Shown here: one piece after another, positions 36,900-49,310 of the stretch
Numbering within the stretch: position 1 is the first letter of the stretch
Layout of the letters: every line of letters starts with the position of its first letter
Assembly (NCBI GenBank): GCA_038503065.1
Contig: JBCAMK010000004.1
Coordinates: 62,001-126,000, forward strand
Reading direction: 5' to 3'
DNA: 64,000 nt
Source of the DNA: Paragyromitra xinjiangensis
Taxonomy: Eukaryota > Ascomycota > Pezizomycetes > Pezizales > Discinaceae
Position numbers and translations under genes: made by a program
The notes under the pieces: generated by a model
Told to the model about the DNA's origin: nothing
Databases searched by the model: none
What the model saw: only the letters and a program-made list of their open reading frames with translations

Positions 36900-39800
36900 T
36901 ACCCAATTTCCTCACGACCAAGTCCAACAGTACCCTGCAGCTCGTCGTCATTCCGCGGATTACATAATCGCCATCGTATTCGTTCTCGAATATTAACCCA
37001 CACGGCAACGCGCATATGCATCGTACCTGCAGCCAGTGCCAAGTGAGCGGCTCAACAGAGCCTCGACAATCATACGATCTCGCGTTTTGGGTTTCCGGAA
37101 TAAAGTTACATATAATTACGGGATGTTCCGGTTAAGTACTAGGATGCGGAGGTTGTCCCGTGAGAATAAACCTGGTAAGGTACGTGTGCTTACTACGTGT
37201 GGCAGTGCTCGCAGTATTCGTACTCGGAAATGTGCTGCAGGTATTGCAGTAGCAATGAAACAATGAGCTAGCCGAGAAAAGTGGTGCGAGCTAACCAGAT
37301 AGATAGATAATTCATACACGTGGTGCGAGCTAACTTATAGCTACCTGATTGAAACGACACTAAAGCTTCACCAAATATCTCTGTTCCGTCGGTTCTATTT
37401 CCTCGCTAGCCATGAATTGTCAGTAGAATCTCGCTTAATTTAGGTATGTACTCTACATAGTTACCCACATTCCCACCACGTTGGTTGTGTGTTCCACGGT
37501 AGGCACCCAGCCGTTTCAGGATCGCTTCCTAACCAGGTTTAGCGACCCACACTCTAGCAGCCGTCTTACTAGCCAATAGCAGATATTTGGATTACCATTC
37601 TATCCCGCGACGCAGAGTGGAGAGAAGCCTGCAGTCTGGATCCCGGTTTTTGGCAACTAGAATGAGTGAACTATAGTAGGGTTAGGGCTCTCACCTACGG
37701 TATAGTGTAACTTTCCTGCCAGTCTTTCTCTCTCTACTAGAGGTGACTTGCATGAGCGTGGTGCCATGTGCTGGGTAGTAACAACCATCACGATATAAAA
37801 CTAATGAAGACAAAGAGATAAATGGAGCCCTACAATAACCATAAAATACCTGATAATTATTTCCAGACAGCAGCCATCATAAGAGGCCTACTGGGGAGCG
37901 ATGTTTCCAGCGCGGCCTGCGGTAGTTAGGTGGTATGTATATATTCGCTACCCGCTCCCAGGTTATCTTTAAGAATATCTTTCCGCTAGAGCTCCGATTA
38001 CGTATACTATCCCACCGTCGGAGTGGGGTTATTCCGTACCCTGCCAAGCCAGCTCAGCCCATTTCTGTAGATGACGTCGTTTACGCCAAGCCGTTTCAAT
38101 CTTTAGCATTCGTGTTGGTTGTCTTTGTGGCTTTTGTTGCATGCGAATCCTCCACCCAGAAATTAATGAAATTGTCATTGAAGAGAGAAGCGCTGGTTAT
38201 CTTTGTTTTGTGCCCCTAGAAAGCTAGCGCGCGTTCTTGTTAACCGTCTAAGTTGAGTCTAAACAAAGCTTTAAGTCACGAATCCATAATGTCCAATGAA
38301 AGTCCCCTACAAGAGGTCAATGATCATACCGCGTAAACATTTGGGCTTGGGCTTTGGGGGATTGCAAGAGGCGAATATGTACCTCATGGCGGGAAAGTGT
38401 AAAATCTATCTGAATTGCGAAGATGAGATGTCACGGCTGAAAGTATGAGTAGTAGTGGGGATCAAGAGGTGTATAGAGTACAGGTTAGTTGCTAGGTCAC
38501 ACCTCTTTACTTCCATGATTTTCCTTCTGGTTTATAGTTTTGTAGCCGATGTTGCAATACCAATTTTTACAGGGCTTGAGATTACTATGACACCTACTGA
38601 GTCGCTTTGCTATGTCGACCGCGGGTACCAGGTACCGGTAGGGTTTGGCACGATGCGGCAGGTTACTAGGATTAGGGGCGTGGGGAAGTTGGAACGGAAA
38701 GGTACTGCTAATTGCTCTTTGTAGCTTAATCGTGACTGAACATCCTGGCCGTTCCAACTGCGATTGTAACAGATTGGTTCTGATTGAATATAAAGACTAT
38801 TATATGAAGATTTGTATAGGAGTAAGGGATTCGTTGTGGTAAGAACTAAAATAGGTAGTAGGGTACGCTGCATTCTAGATATAAATATACTTTGATCCTA
38901 TCTCGTAAATTTAGGGCTAGGTTAGTCTTACCTTAGATGTTTCAAGACAAGTTCTTCGACTATTTGATACCTGTATGTGATTGGTTAGACTTTATTTTAA
39001 GCTCTGACCTCAATGGGTAAGGCTAGTCTGACGAGCACCCCTGATGCAAAAGCTTAAGTGATACACAAGGGGATTGAAGTGTAACTATTCCCAGATTCCC
39101 TGGCGGTATAGAACCGCATAATAGATAACAGTACGTCAGATAAGCTGCTTCTTAGTGTTTTTTTAGGTTTCAAAAGCCCGTCTACTTTGAAAGAGTTACG
39201 TCCCAGACCCACCACTCCTTATTCTAACTCCCTATTACGTCGCCGTGTATGGCTAGTTAACGCAATACTACGGCGTAACTTGTTAAACGGTAAAAATTCA
39301 GATGCTCGATAATCATGTGGGGTGTTCGACGTATTTGGGTCTCCTCAGGCTGCCATTGCTCAGCTATCGAATGATGTTACCGGTACGTGTATCACCGAGA
39401 TAGATTCCTCGGAGGAAACTGAAACTAGCGGCATCATTGAAACGAATCTCGAGGAATCACATGATATTAAGGATTTTTTTTTGGCTCGGGTAGACTATAG
39501 CTCTCAGGGGTAGGCTTGATAATGAACTCCTGATGAAAACTAGGGGCGAGAACCAGGTATCTTCTTACAGGGCCTAGGGAAGGCTTGGTGCAGAGCGCAC
39601 TTTTTGCTGTAAAGGATGATATCAAGTTTTCTAGGCTTAAAGGTCTTTGCTGCCCTTAGATACTGTAGGTATCACCCAAACGATTCAATAATCAAAACTA
39701 TCAGTACGTTTCTAAGGAGATAAATCCTACCCGCCTTGATCTAAGCTCGAGCAGGTACATCTCCGAACCAATGAAGCGAGTGCGAACATCTACAGCACGA

Positions 39801-40607
39801 ATTTGAGTTAAATTTTAAGGTAGTGTAAGTTGAGAGGGCTAACCAAACCTATGGGTGTTTATAATCTAGCTTTTCGACGAATTCTATTTATTTTATCAAT
39901 AGATCCATAGATGACAAGAAAAGTTAATCCCTACTCATAAGCCTAGGCCCCGAGTGTGATATAGGTGAGAAGCTATGTATATTTTTGGCATTCTGCCCCA
40001 TCGCTTTCCCATTAGCCTGAGTAACTTTCGTTCATGCTATGTTTTAGACCGTATGCCATGTCTATGCACCCAGATAAATAGATAGATAGATAGATTTTCA
40101 TGCACGCATCCAGCCCTTAGGCTATGGCGGCTCTATGCACCCAGAAATCATCAGCTATGGTATCGGTCAGCGAGAATGATAGGTTGATGTTCCAAATTTC
40201 ATTAATTTACATAGGGTCTACTACCTAGGCGCGTTCATTAAATACTGGGAATGTTGCGACGAGCCACGCCCCACCAAAAATCGTTGTGAAACAGCTTCAA
40301 AACAACTAAATCGACTATAGTAGTAGCGAGATGATAACAGCTACGCATAGTGAATAGTCATCGGGCAGAAATTATTGCTTTGACTTTATGGTTTGTTGAT
40401 TTGGGGTTGCATTACGATGTGGTGGCTCGCTGCAACATTTCCCAGTACTTAACGAACGCCTAAGCTGTAACTAGGTGCAAATACTTCGGGCTAACCAGAT
40501 CCCCCTTAAGAGAGTTGAACACAGGAGGTATGCCAGTCAGGAAAGCCATTTTGTGGATGAGTAATCTGTGGAACAAGATTTCCTACCTAGCCTCCCTTAT
40601 GCGATAG

Positions 40608-40697
40608 TGCTTGCTATGGAATAAATCCCCACGCTAAGGTTGCCACAACGCCACACAAATGGACTGAAATTCCGTGGGGATTTATTCTTGCAGCAAG
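40608..40697. repeat. hairpin element (about 90 bp)
   Basis: GAATAAATCCCCACG (40619-40633) and its exact reverse complement (40673-40687) are extended outward by imperfect pairing of GTGCTTGCTATG with TTGCAGCAAGTA. The loop is 39 nt. Non-coding. Confidence 0.5.
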
Positions 40698-42043
40698 TAC
40701 GTAAACATAAAACATAAACGTGCAAGAAGATGTTGTAAGAATGCTGATCTTTGAAGAGATTTCTAATGTCAAGTAATGACCAAGGATTCCCCTGAAATGG
40801 CTCCGGCGCGCGATGTTCTTAAAAGTTAATGTGAATATAGCCATCGAGTTAGCACCAACCGCTTTCTAAGTTTCAATGTATGAGTTCCCAAAATAACTCA
40901 AGTGGTTGTTTGAACTAATTATCCCCAATGAGACGAAAAGAGAACCTTCAGAGTAATTCCAAAGAAATTGAGACGTTGAGACGAGCTCGGTGCCTTTTGC
41001 GGATCGGACGAAGGGCTTCACCACTTGGAATTAGGATAGTCAGGAAAATGGGTGGTGTGTCGATCATTGTGCGATGCTACTACCCTCACACACGCCACCA
41101 GCAAGCCAACAGCTCCTCACCTTTCTCATGTTTTTGCCCACTCCTACCATCAGATCCCCCAAATACGCCAAAATTTCGCCGTATCAAGTTTTTGCACATT
41201 ATCCAGCCACCCAATGGGAAATAACTCTATGGGGGACCGCGACCACAGCATGAATAAAGACAAAATTCACATATTATGATATTAAACTATAGCGATTAGT
41301 TAGCATTACCACTAGAATTCTGGAAGTTCTAATATTCCTCGCGGGCCTTCGAGGCGTGCGAATACGTGTGCAACAAACGTAACCCTGATCTCCCACCATT
41401 CACTTATCGCATCTCCCACCCATTCTTCATGCGAGTTTGCCAAAGTTTCTCAAACGGCAAACCAATAAAGAGACAAGAATGCATGCCAGCCTTTCGAGGG
41501 ACTCCAGAGTCATCTCACCAGTTGAACCGAACTCTCATCGATAACCCACGTGAGGGGTGTTGATCTATCTTCCCAGGCCACATTTCCAGCTTCAGTCACC
41601 CTCCTTCGTCAAAACGTATTCGAAATAGAAGACATGTAGCAGAGTCCTGAGGTAGGACTGTTGAGATAGAGTATGTGGAGTTACGTTCCTCACTTACTTG
41701 ATCGGGTAACTGAGACACTTTGTAGCTAGAGTCACTCACGCCCACGGGCTATGGTGAGACTCAGATATACATAGGAATTATGCATAATACGCAGGTGTTG
41801 CTCTATGGCTTCTTTAGGATGCCCACCAAAAAACCTGAAATCAACCATACCGTGGGCGCAACTCTACCTCTAGTGTCCCCAGTTACCTATTTGGGTAAAT
41901 GAGGACAAGATTGTTAGAGCACAGAATTTAAAGGAAGGCAAGCTTGTGGTTCTGCTAACCGACCACTGGCGCCACATGCATAACTTTAGTGTTTGGCCAG
42001 GTGAGGTGAAGGGATTGAGCCACAACTCAGAAATAACGAATCG

Positions 42044-42208
42044 GAGGGGTAAGTCTGTCGACAGGTGGCGGTGCGGGCAGAAGATGTTGGTTTTTCTTCC
42101 CCTTTCCCAACACCCTGAGAGGCCTAATAAAATGCATAATGAATAGAGAACACTCTATAAAGAAATATTGACCTAGTTTATTTGATAAAACCGAAAAACT
42201 CGGGCGAG
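42044..42208. mobile_element. MITE family A, truncated copy
   Basis: It starts GGGGTAAGTCTGTCGACAGG (a family A TIR) and is nearly identical to the copy at 54278 across about 150 bp, up to AACTCGGGCGAG. The right TIR is missing; the sequence instead runs directly into a transposase N-terminus on the minus strand. Confidence 0.75.
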
Positions 42209-42312
42209 TAAACGAGATTTTTGATGTCATCAATGGCTTGAGCAATTCGGCGCTCTCGCTCTGCTTTATTCCGCTGCAGTACCTTTCTCTCGTTGATTGT
42301 ATACGTAGGCAT
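42209..42312 (-). pseudogene. pogo-like transposase N-terminal fragment
   Basis: From ATG 42312 the minus strand encodes about 33 residues beginning MPTYTINERKVL and including ERRIAQAIDDIKN. This resembles the start of fungal pogo/CENP-B-type transposases, where a psq helix-turn-helix follows. The reading then enters MITE family A DNA and stops. No catalytic domain follows, so it is a remnant. The similarity is from family memory and short, hence moderate confidence. Confidence 0.5.
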
Positions 42313-42672
42313 TTTGGGCTGGTATCGTGGTAGGGAGGAGTGGTGGAATGTGCTGTCATGCACGAGAATGCGGGGGATCTTTACATTTAAACTAAGCATC
42401 TCGCTACTAGGTAACGCACATGTACATGTAGTTTGTTAATCAAGGCCGCCAAGCCTCGCTGTAACTTCTATGTCCTCAGTTGCTCTATTTCCTGAAGCAA
42501 AAAAAGCGGGTTGTGACTTGAGCCTCCGAAAAAATGATTTAGTCTCTAACTAGTCGACTAGGGCCAGACTGCGCCAAGCTAGCCCAGTCCATCCTAGGTA
42601 TCAGTTTTTGGTCGGACCGGACGATTGGTTGCGCTGCAAGTTAAGAGCATTCAAGCGTAGCGAACGGCCTAT

Positions 42673-42754
42673 GGGGAAGCGAGGCGACACTCAGAATAAA
42701 CACTGGTGCAGCCTCGCCAAGCCGATGCTTATCTTAGTGTCGCCTCGTTTCCCC
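42673..42754. repeat. inverted repeat upstream of membrane-protein copy 1
   Basis: GGGGAAGCGAGGCGACACT (42673-42691) and AGTGTCGCCTCGTTTCCCC (42736-42754) differ by one base as an inverted pair, 160 bp before the start codon of the first small membrane protein gene. A transposon relic or a regulatory stem are both possible. Confidence 0.5.
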
Positions 42755-42913
42755 TCTAAAATCCGCCAAAATCTGGCGTTTTACTAACTAGGTTCTCCTA
42801 ACACCATTTACAAGAAAATTTCTTCAGCAAGTTTACAATTATACTTCAACATTCCACTCTACCCTTCGGGTTCTGCAGCTTCGCTCGACTTTTTTCAGCT
42901 GGCACTCGGTACA

Positions 42914-43455
42914 ATGGGTTTAATGCACACAGCATACAACTACCACGCAGTAATAACTTGTCTAGCTCAGAACAAAATACTTCCGCGCAGCAATAGTAAC
43001 GGAAAGCTTAATGTCAACAATATCGCTAGTGTCGTTACAATCATTACCGGTATTCTGGCTGTTATGATAGCTCTTGCTGGCCTCAGGTTTTGGCAGAAGT
43101 GTACCCAGAGGAAGGCAACATTGATAGTACCCAGCCTTATCCCACGCACCCTCACCGCGATTCATCTAACACATTATAAACCCAGTCAAGCCTCCAAGAA
43201 CCGATAATCGACAACAACGGTCCGGGAGTTTTGACTGAGGCTCCGTTGTCGGCAGCGCTCGATAACGCCGCCAATGCTCCTCAAATACCGCTTCAACGAG
43301 CTACGCTCCCAACTCCAATCATCGAGTCTCCCCAAATAGCGCCCGGAAGACAAGACGAGCAAGACCTTCAGGAAGAGAACCACTCTGAGCCGAGTAAGAT
43401 TACGGTCCCCGAGAAGTGTTTAACTTGGCCGCGGCATCGGAGTCTGAATGGATGA
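42914..43455 (+). CDS. small single-pass membrane protein, copy 1
   Basis: Exons 42914-43126 and 43186-43455 join in phase 0 to give 160 residues. The intron has a GTACCC donor, a TCTAAC branch and a CCCAG acceptor. Residues 1-35 are polar; the hydrophobic segment around VTIITGILAVMIALAGL (about 41-60) is followed by RFWQKCTQRKA, so by the positive-inside rule the C-terminus is cytosolic. A low-complexity Pro/Gln/Glu region follows and the tail reads PEKCLTWP. Three related genes lie downstream (45653, 49311, 52770). Relative to them, this tail is the most diverged (the final Trp is an Arg). A GTAAGA...TACTAAC...CACAG intron signature lies after the stop (43493-43560), at a position shared by the family. 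I recognise no known family. Confidence 0.7.
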
Positions 43456-44796
43456 ATTGAACGATGAATTCGGAAGTTCAAGAGACAATATTGTAAGAAC
43501 CCTTTCCAGTAAGGATTAGACAGATAGCGTGATACTAACTGAGTAGTCAAAATATCACAGGAGTTCACCTGATTGTTGGTTGTGGTAGGATATTCTTGTA
43601 GAGAGGATTGGACGATAAACAGATCTGTTGGCATACGTATGGTTTCGCCTAAGGGTCAATTGGAAGAACAATTTGGTAGATAAATACTCAGATTATTCCG
43701 GGGGACTATTTAAGTGAAAATTAAGCTACTAGAATGGTGGCTTCCGACTACATGACGGATCTGGCCGGATGACGGATTCGGATGAAAAACCACCCAACCA
43801 GATTCGTCATGCGTCATCAGCGGGCTATGAAGCCTTGCTGAATCAGCGCTTACGCATAGAAAACCCGACCAGCAAAGCTCTTACTTCTTACCACATTCAC
43901 CAGAATACTAGTAAGCTGGCCGGGCCCCGAATGTGTTGCGAAAACCCGGTTTATTATTCTATAAGTATTCTTTAGAGATATCAAAAGCTTTCAAATCTAT
44001 TCGACAGCTGTTGTATGGCTGGGGGCGGGCTCCCTTCCTTCAGGGGATTGTCTAAATAACTAGAAATTGTTACCTCTAGCTCTAACCTGTACGTACTCTA
44101 GGCAGATATTTCAGCATGCTTTGGTCCCTCTCGCCGCATGTGTTTCTCTCATTACCCTGTAGGTGAGGTTAGTTTAAGGTTCGGGTTACTTATTAAAGGG
44201 CGCTACATTCGGGATGATCACGTGTCAACTGAGTGATACCAGGTGAGTCGTTGCTCAGCCTCATAATACAACGGTCTCGGGCAGCGGAACATGTTGGCCA
44301 TGGCAGCCACGTCAACTGCACTTTGGCTGTGGGACAAAGTGTAATATCTTATTGGCTGCCGATTTGCTCTCCTCCTGGTACACTCTCCTGTCGAGTACTA
44401 GGATCAGGCATATGAAGATGGAACAGGTCTTACACTTTTTGTATGGTGACCACTACCCTGACCCGAGTGAGACAGAGAAGCTTTAACATCACAATCGCTC
44501 CTAGGTCGCACAATCTAGTGCTTTACGAGTTGTCTAATCGCCACACTCACACACTGGTCGCACACTGGTCGTCACGCTTCCCAGAAGAAGATATCCGAGA
44601 CGATGCACGACTGGTTGTTGGGGTAATCGGGGTTGAGTCTGCTTCCTCGATCTACCATGATTCAAAGGACTTCTTGAAGAATGAGCTACTGGCTGCCGGC
44701 CGAAGCTATATGCACACTTATAAAACCATGGTTAACATGATCCTGAGAACCCTAGGAACCAGACCTTATTTTTCAGCCAGTATACTACCGGGAGCC

Positions 44797-44991
44797 CTAC
44801 TTGGGCTGGGAATAAATCGTCGCTCCCGCTTGCGTTATAACGGGGTGATTTCGATGGTTGACAAGCGGGGCGTGCATAAAATGACTTGCTTTTGCACCCA
44901 CGCCGTCTATCGCCCAGATTCCCGTGCCTGTTCCAATGTCTAAACCGAGGCTGGAACCTTTTTTCATGTTAACACCGTCAAAGGAGTTCAA
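44797..44991 (-). pseudogene. SAM methyltransferase fragment
   Basis: The minus strand encodes about 30 recognisable residues, with the SAM-binding motif I LGLDIGTGTGIWAID preceded by FDGVNMKKG. This is the pattern of LaeA-like fungal methyltransferases. The frame then loses similarity, and the rest of the Rossmann fold is absent. A shorter relic of the same piece is at 46424-46464. Confidence 0.65.
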
Positions 44992-45155
44992 TTTCTCTGG
45001 TTAGGGATGGCTACGAAAGTAGATAGACATATTGTATGGTGCGCGCACTCTTGAATGTAGACCATGCTTTTTGGGCCGATATTCCGATGCTTACACCCGG
45101 CAGAATTGCTCAAGAAAAGCTAACAAGCCTAGGGCGGTAGTAGTAAAGCTCAATA

Positions 45156-45222
45156 GCTTTTTACAGAGTATAGATCCTAGTGGTTTTTGTGGAATAAAAC
45201 CCCACTTTTGGCTGTAAAAAGC
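45156..45222. repeat. hairpin
   Basis: GCTTTTTACAG (45156-45166) and CTGTAAAAAGC (45212-45222) are exact inverted arms; inner sequences GTGG..TTTTGTGG and AAAACCCCAC can pair further. Confidence 0.4.
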
Positions 45223-45652
45223 ACCAAATGGAACATTCTAAGAGGTACCCTACAAGCGATGAGATATACGCAGGATACATGATAATTTGATTTTGAAGGT
45301 TAATTAACGATCTTTAGCAATTAGAAACACAAATTTGGACGGAAATATGTTTAGAATGGCTGGTTATGAAGATACCAAGATTGAAAATTTTAGGAGGAAA
45401 ACACTGAGTTTGGTGTGGTCTGACACTATTCGTTGCATGTTTTTCTAATCCATCGATTTGATTGGTCTAGTGTGGCATAATATCCACGGCCTGTTCTGCG
45501 AAGTCAAGCTTCCTGTCCCCAAACTTCCCCAAGCCTTCCGCCAAAAAATCTGCCACGACGATAGCCTTTCCATTAAACTTGTATTTTAGCATTACCTTCT
45601 TATCCTCCTCATCTTATGGTCGCTGTCGAAAGGGAATTTCCTAATATTAATC

Positions 45653-46178
45653 ATGCACACAGCATATGGCTACCCCGCGACAGCAGCTCGAAACAAAATG
45701 TTTCCACGCAACAATGGTACCGGAAAACTAAATGTTACCAATATCGCTAGCGTTGTGGCAATCGTTACCGGAATTCTAGCTATTATAATAGCTCTTGCTG
45801 GTCTTAGATTTTGGCGAAGGTGTACGCAAAGAAAGGCTGTGTTGACCGTACGCATTATTACTCTACTTTCATAGATTCTCTACTAACAAACCTCAGGGCC
45901 AGTCAATGGGCCAGTCAACTCTACAAGAACCGGCAATCGCTCTCACCCCTTTGAGGAGCTCGATAGACCCTTGTCTATCTACAGCACCTAGTAGTATACC
46001 CAACGCTCTCCAACCCACGCCTCAAGCTCAGCAACCGGCACACCGCGATTCAGCTACTGTATCTCATGAAAGAACATTCAGGATGCAAGGTCTTCAGAGA
46101 GAGAATTTGACCGAGCAGGATGGGCCTACCATACCTAAAAGGGCTTTGACTTGGCCCTGGCGACGAGAGCCTAAGTGA
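45653..46178 (+). CDS. small single-pass membrane protein, copy 2
   Basis: Exons 45653-45847 and 45897-46178 join in phase 0 to give 158 residues. The 49-nt intron has a GTACGC donor, an ideal TACTAAC branch and a CTCAG acceptor. Compared with its relatives it starts a few residues later (MHTAYGYP), because the upstream Met is lost. The membrane block VAIVTGILAIIIALAGL is followed by RFWRRCTQRKA. The second exon opens with a duplicated Gly-Gln-Ser (GQSMGQST), is rich in Pro, Gln and Ser, and ends in PKRALTWPWRREPK, where Ala replaces the Cys of copies 3 and 4. Frame, splice sites and both conserved blocks are intact. Function unknown. Confidence 0.72.
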
Positions 46179-46423
46179 ACACATCACAAGATCATAACTA
46201 TAAGGTAGAGAGTCTCTTACTATTCTTAAGAATATCGCAGCTTTACGGTAGAATTAACAGTGATCGCGTTGTTGTAGGACTAAGTGCGCGCGCGGTATTA
46301 CGAAGTTTTCTTTTGTTCACCACTAGAATGTTTCCCGGAGGAGTTGGAGTTTTCGTATAAAGCGTGGTCATCTTCTGTGCCTGCCCCCGGCTTTAGAATA
46401 CGTACGTACGCGAAGAAGGGGTT

Positions 46424-46464
46424 TTCATGCTGACGCCACCAAAAGAGTCCGATTTATCTGGACA
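46424..46464 (-). pseudogene. short methyltransferase relic, second copy
   Basis: About 40 bp align at roughly 80% with 44960-45002, the start of the methyltransferase fragment downstream of copy 1. On the minus strand it reads DSFGGVSMK against NSFDGVNMK. It lies 250 bp after membrane-protein copy 2. Confidence 0.5.
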
Positions 46465-46625
46465 AAAAAATTACCATTGAAGTAAATAGGTGTATTATGA
46501 TATCTGTGATTTTTTTCAAAAATTTCCCTCGGGTTTTGGTAAAGATCTGCCCGAATTTCTGTTTTTCAAGTCCGCTATCGCGTAGATTTTCCCGTGTCAC
46601 CGACATGGCACAAGAAAAGATGAGG

Positions 46626-46866
46626 TATGGTTCCGGAAACCTAGAAAGTGTACCAAACTAAGGGGGAGGCAACGCTCTTGGCAGCAGGGTTAGGGTGATT
46701 TTTTAGAGGGAAGCAGGCGGAATAATTTGCTCCAGCAAGTAGGCAAGATAATGATGACCATTCCCATTCTATAATCTTAATCCCTCTTAATTCTGGACCT
46801 AACCCTACTGCCAAGAGCGTTGCCTCTCTCTTAGTTTGGTACACCTTCTAGGTTTCCGGAACCATA
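46626..46866. mobile_element. MITE family B, complete copy (241 bp)
   Basis: Long terminal inverted repeats of about 70 bp begin TATGGTTCCGGAAACCTAGAA and contain GGCAACGCTCTTGGC. They end in the complementary GGAACCATA, and TA at both ends is the likely target site. The interior is AT-rich and non-coding. Other copies: 50611-50797 and a right end at 25894-26041. Confidence 0.8.
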
Positions 46867-48639
46867 CTAGTAGGGGGTCACGGGCGCACGGCGGATACGG
46901 TCGGACGGCGGACAGGGGTCTGGGCTTGGCAAGGACTACTGGGAAGGTACAGGACTATGGATAGGGTTCCATTTGGTTGCTAACTGAGACACACGCAGAA
47001 TTGTGATCATGGGCAATAAGCCTAGATAGGAAAGTGCTGTTGATTCCGACAACAGGCACGGGTCAGGGGTCAGGGCTTGGCAAGGACTTCCGGGTCACGT
47101 TTTCGACCAGCAATAAACCCCCACGATCACGATCAGCAAGCGATTTAATTGGGGACCCGGGTTTCTAAAATAATAACCCTTTTGGGACAAAGTAGTAATT
47201 GCCACTTGCAGTTTCAAAAGCTTTTAGGAGATACTTCCCACATTAAGTACTAGTATCGAATGAAGTATGAAGTAGTCCCCAAGAAATTGTATATATTTCA
47301 TTACTGTTTGGCTCGCCTATCTCCTCCAGATCGTGCGCGCTTATTAGACGCCAAAGATGGCGTCTAATTGAGGAGGAAGTCGCCAAATATCTTTCCGTAT
47401 CTGTTTACTTGCGCTCGGGGCCGATCCCGGTTTTATGTGCGAATATCGGCTTCGCACCCCGTGCCTTGCCTTCCCCAAGGTTTCCCCGAGACTCCCCTAC
47501 ACCAATGGCTTCGTGCTGGCCTCTGATAACTCACGGATGGAGTCTGTGCCAATCCGGAGAGTGTTTCCCAACAGCTGTGCGAATGATGTTTTATGATTGA
47601 ACTTACCCGAACAGACAACCGTCTTAGCGCGATATTAGATATTGCTGATATCTAATCGCAGCGCCTTACTAATCAGTATTGGCAAAAATAGTCTTACATT
47701 CCGGATTCTAGAATGGACAATTATTCGTATTAGAACCCCATGGCCCAACATCAGCGCCCCCTCTTCTTCACAGTATTTCCGTGATGCTGGATAGATGTCT
47801 AGTTTCTTCCCCAAAATAGTAAACAGCCCCTCTTTCCTTCTGCCATTGTGACCGCCATACCTTTGGAGGGGCATGCGCAGTCTCGCTAAAAGCCACACAA
47901 ATATTGTTTTACTTGGAAAAGGAACTCACCTGGGTCTGTCCACGTGACTGGTTGGTAGATGAGCTAGCATACCGCGTAATCAACTATCCCTTGCAATTGT
48001 TAACAAAACCCAGCCAATCATCGTTGACTGGATTTAGATAGTAACTTTTAGATGCCTACTTTTGGAGTGCGCAGCAAGTGGCTTAATGTTGAATGTTTTT
48101 GCTGCCCCCTTCTTGATATGAGGCTCGACATGAGCGCATGGGTTTTCTGCCTTTGTTTTAAATTGGCAATATGCAACTTAGCGCTAAATAGTCGACGGTA
48201 TGATCGCCCTACGATAATATAGGATTAGAGCGAACCCACAGTCCCACAAAACAGGTAGCTATCTTTATCCCATGGTCTGTAATAAAATTGCGCGCGAAAA
48301 ATGGGGCGCGGTGGAAGTTCACAGTGCTGTGTTGAGTCTCTGGGACGAGCGGTTGCTACGTATGAAAATTCGAGACATGGTTCCACCACAAAAACGGTTT
48401 TACAGACTATATGGGATAGGAAAGCACCAGCGCATATTATGTAATCCCTGCCTGGTCTGGTTCGCATATTCTTATGGGGCCAGTATTCTTATGTACAAGG
48501 CGGATACTTTTACACCTCGAATTCCTATAGGGTATTTATACCGTACTGCCTTCTTTTTGAATAAGCCCGGTACTGAATGGTTTTGCTACTTTTTAAGCGC
48601 TGCTTAATACTTGATAGCTTTTCTGCCTTTATCTTGAGT

Positions 48640-49070
48640 AGGCGGTATGCGGCTCATGTTGGAAAGTTTTACACTTTTTTGTGTGGCTACGTGGCCACGG
48701 GCGATTGCGACCTGGCGTTAAATGATTTTACTGCCTATTTTTCGGGTGCGTGACATGCGGCTCGAGCTCGGAATTGAGTAGTTTTGCTGCCTAGTTTCGG
48801 AGGGGAAACATGCGGCTCGCGATCGGCGTTGGATGGTTTTGCTGCCTTTTCCCCCTCGGATGAGGCTCAGCGTTGAACTGTTTAATTTGGTTGCCCTCTT
48901 TTCGGGTGCGTGGCATGTGGTTTTTTTTTCTGCCTAGTTTTCGGAGAGGAAACATGCAGCTCGGCGCTGGATATTTTTGCCGTCTTTCTCTCAGATGAGA
49001 CTCAGTATTGAACTGTTTTGCTGCCTTTTTTTGCTGCCTTTCTTTTTCGGATGGGCCGCATACTTCTCAG
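48640..49070. repeat. degenerate tandem repeat, units of about 50-65 bp
   Basis: The motif GTTTTGCTGCC followed by TTTTCGG, a purine stretch, CATGCGGCTCG and GGCGTTGGAT recurs about seven times with many changes. Weaker units extend back to 48080. It ends about 240 bp before membrane-protein copy 3. Confidence 0.6.
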
Positions 49071-49310
49071 TTGTGCGGCCCTGTCGCCTTCCCTTCGATA
49101 GGAGGTACGTTTTTTGCAGTTAGGTATCTGCCGGAGTGTTGTTCCATCCCCCCTCCCCGAACCCTCCCACAAGTATCCTTAGCATCGTCTAGATTTCCTC
49201 CAGCCTTTTCATTAGAACTTCTTTTACGGCAAAAATCTCTCACTAAGCTCATGCCTTGGACTTGCAACCCCATTCTTCTTATTCTACAGCCCAAAGCGAC
49301 CTTCTTGGTA

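Larger units (their letters stand above)
36460..42913. other. long gene-poor region with repeats
   Basis: No supportable gene. It holds repeat R (36841), a 15-bp direct repeat GTGGTGCGAGCTAAC near 37281 and 37321, a (GATA)n run near 40077-40096, a direct repeat CTATGCACCCAGA near 40063 and 40133, a hairpin (40608), a truncated MITE with a transposase fragment (42044-42312) and a hairpin (42673). Confidence 0.5.
43456..45652. other. spacer between membrane-protein copies 1 and 2
   Basis: It holds the probable 3' UTR intron of copy 1 (43493-43560), a methyltransferase relic (44797-44991) and a hairpin (45156-45222). The 166-codon plus frame at 44443-44943 overlaps the relic antisense and looks spurious. 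Confidence 0.5.
46179..49310. other. spacer between membrane-protein copies 2 and 3
   Basis: It holds a methyltransferase relic (46424), a family B MITE (46626), two copies of GGGCTTGGCAAGGACT near 46920 and 47070, two short hairpins (47343-47368 and 47634-47656) and a degenerate tandem array (48640-49070). A 111-codon plus frame at 48272-48607 is unrecognised and only weakly plausible. Confidence 0.5.

Noticed and set aside
44443..44943. 166-codon plus-strand frame
   Set aside because: It runs antisense over the methyltransferase relic and has no recognisable composition or domain.
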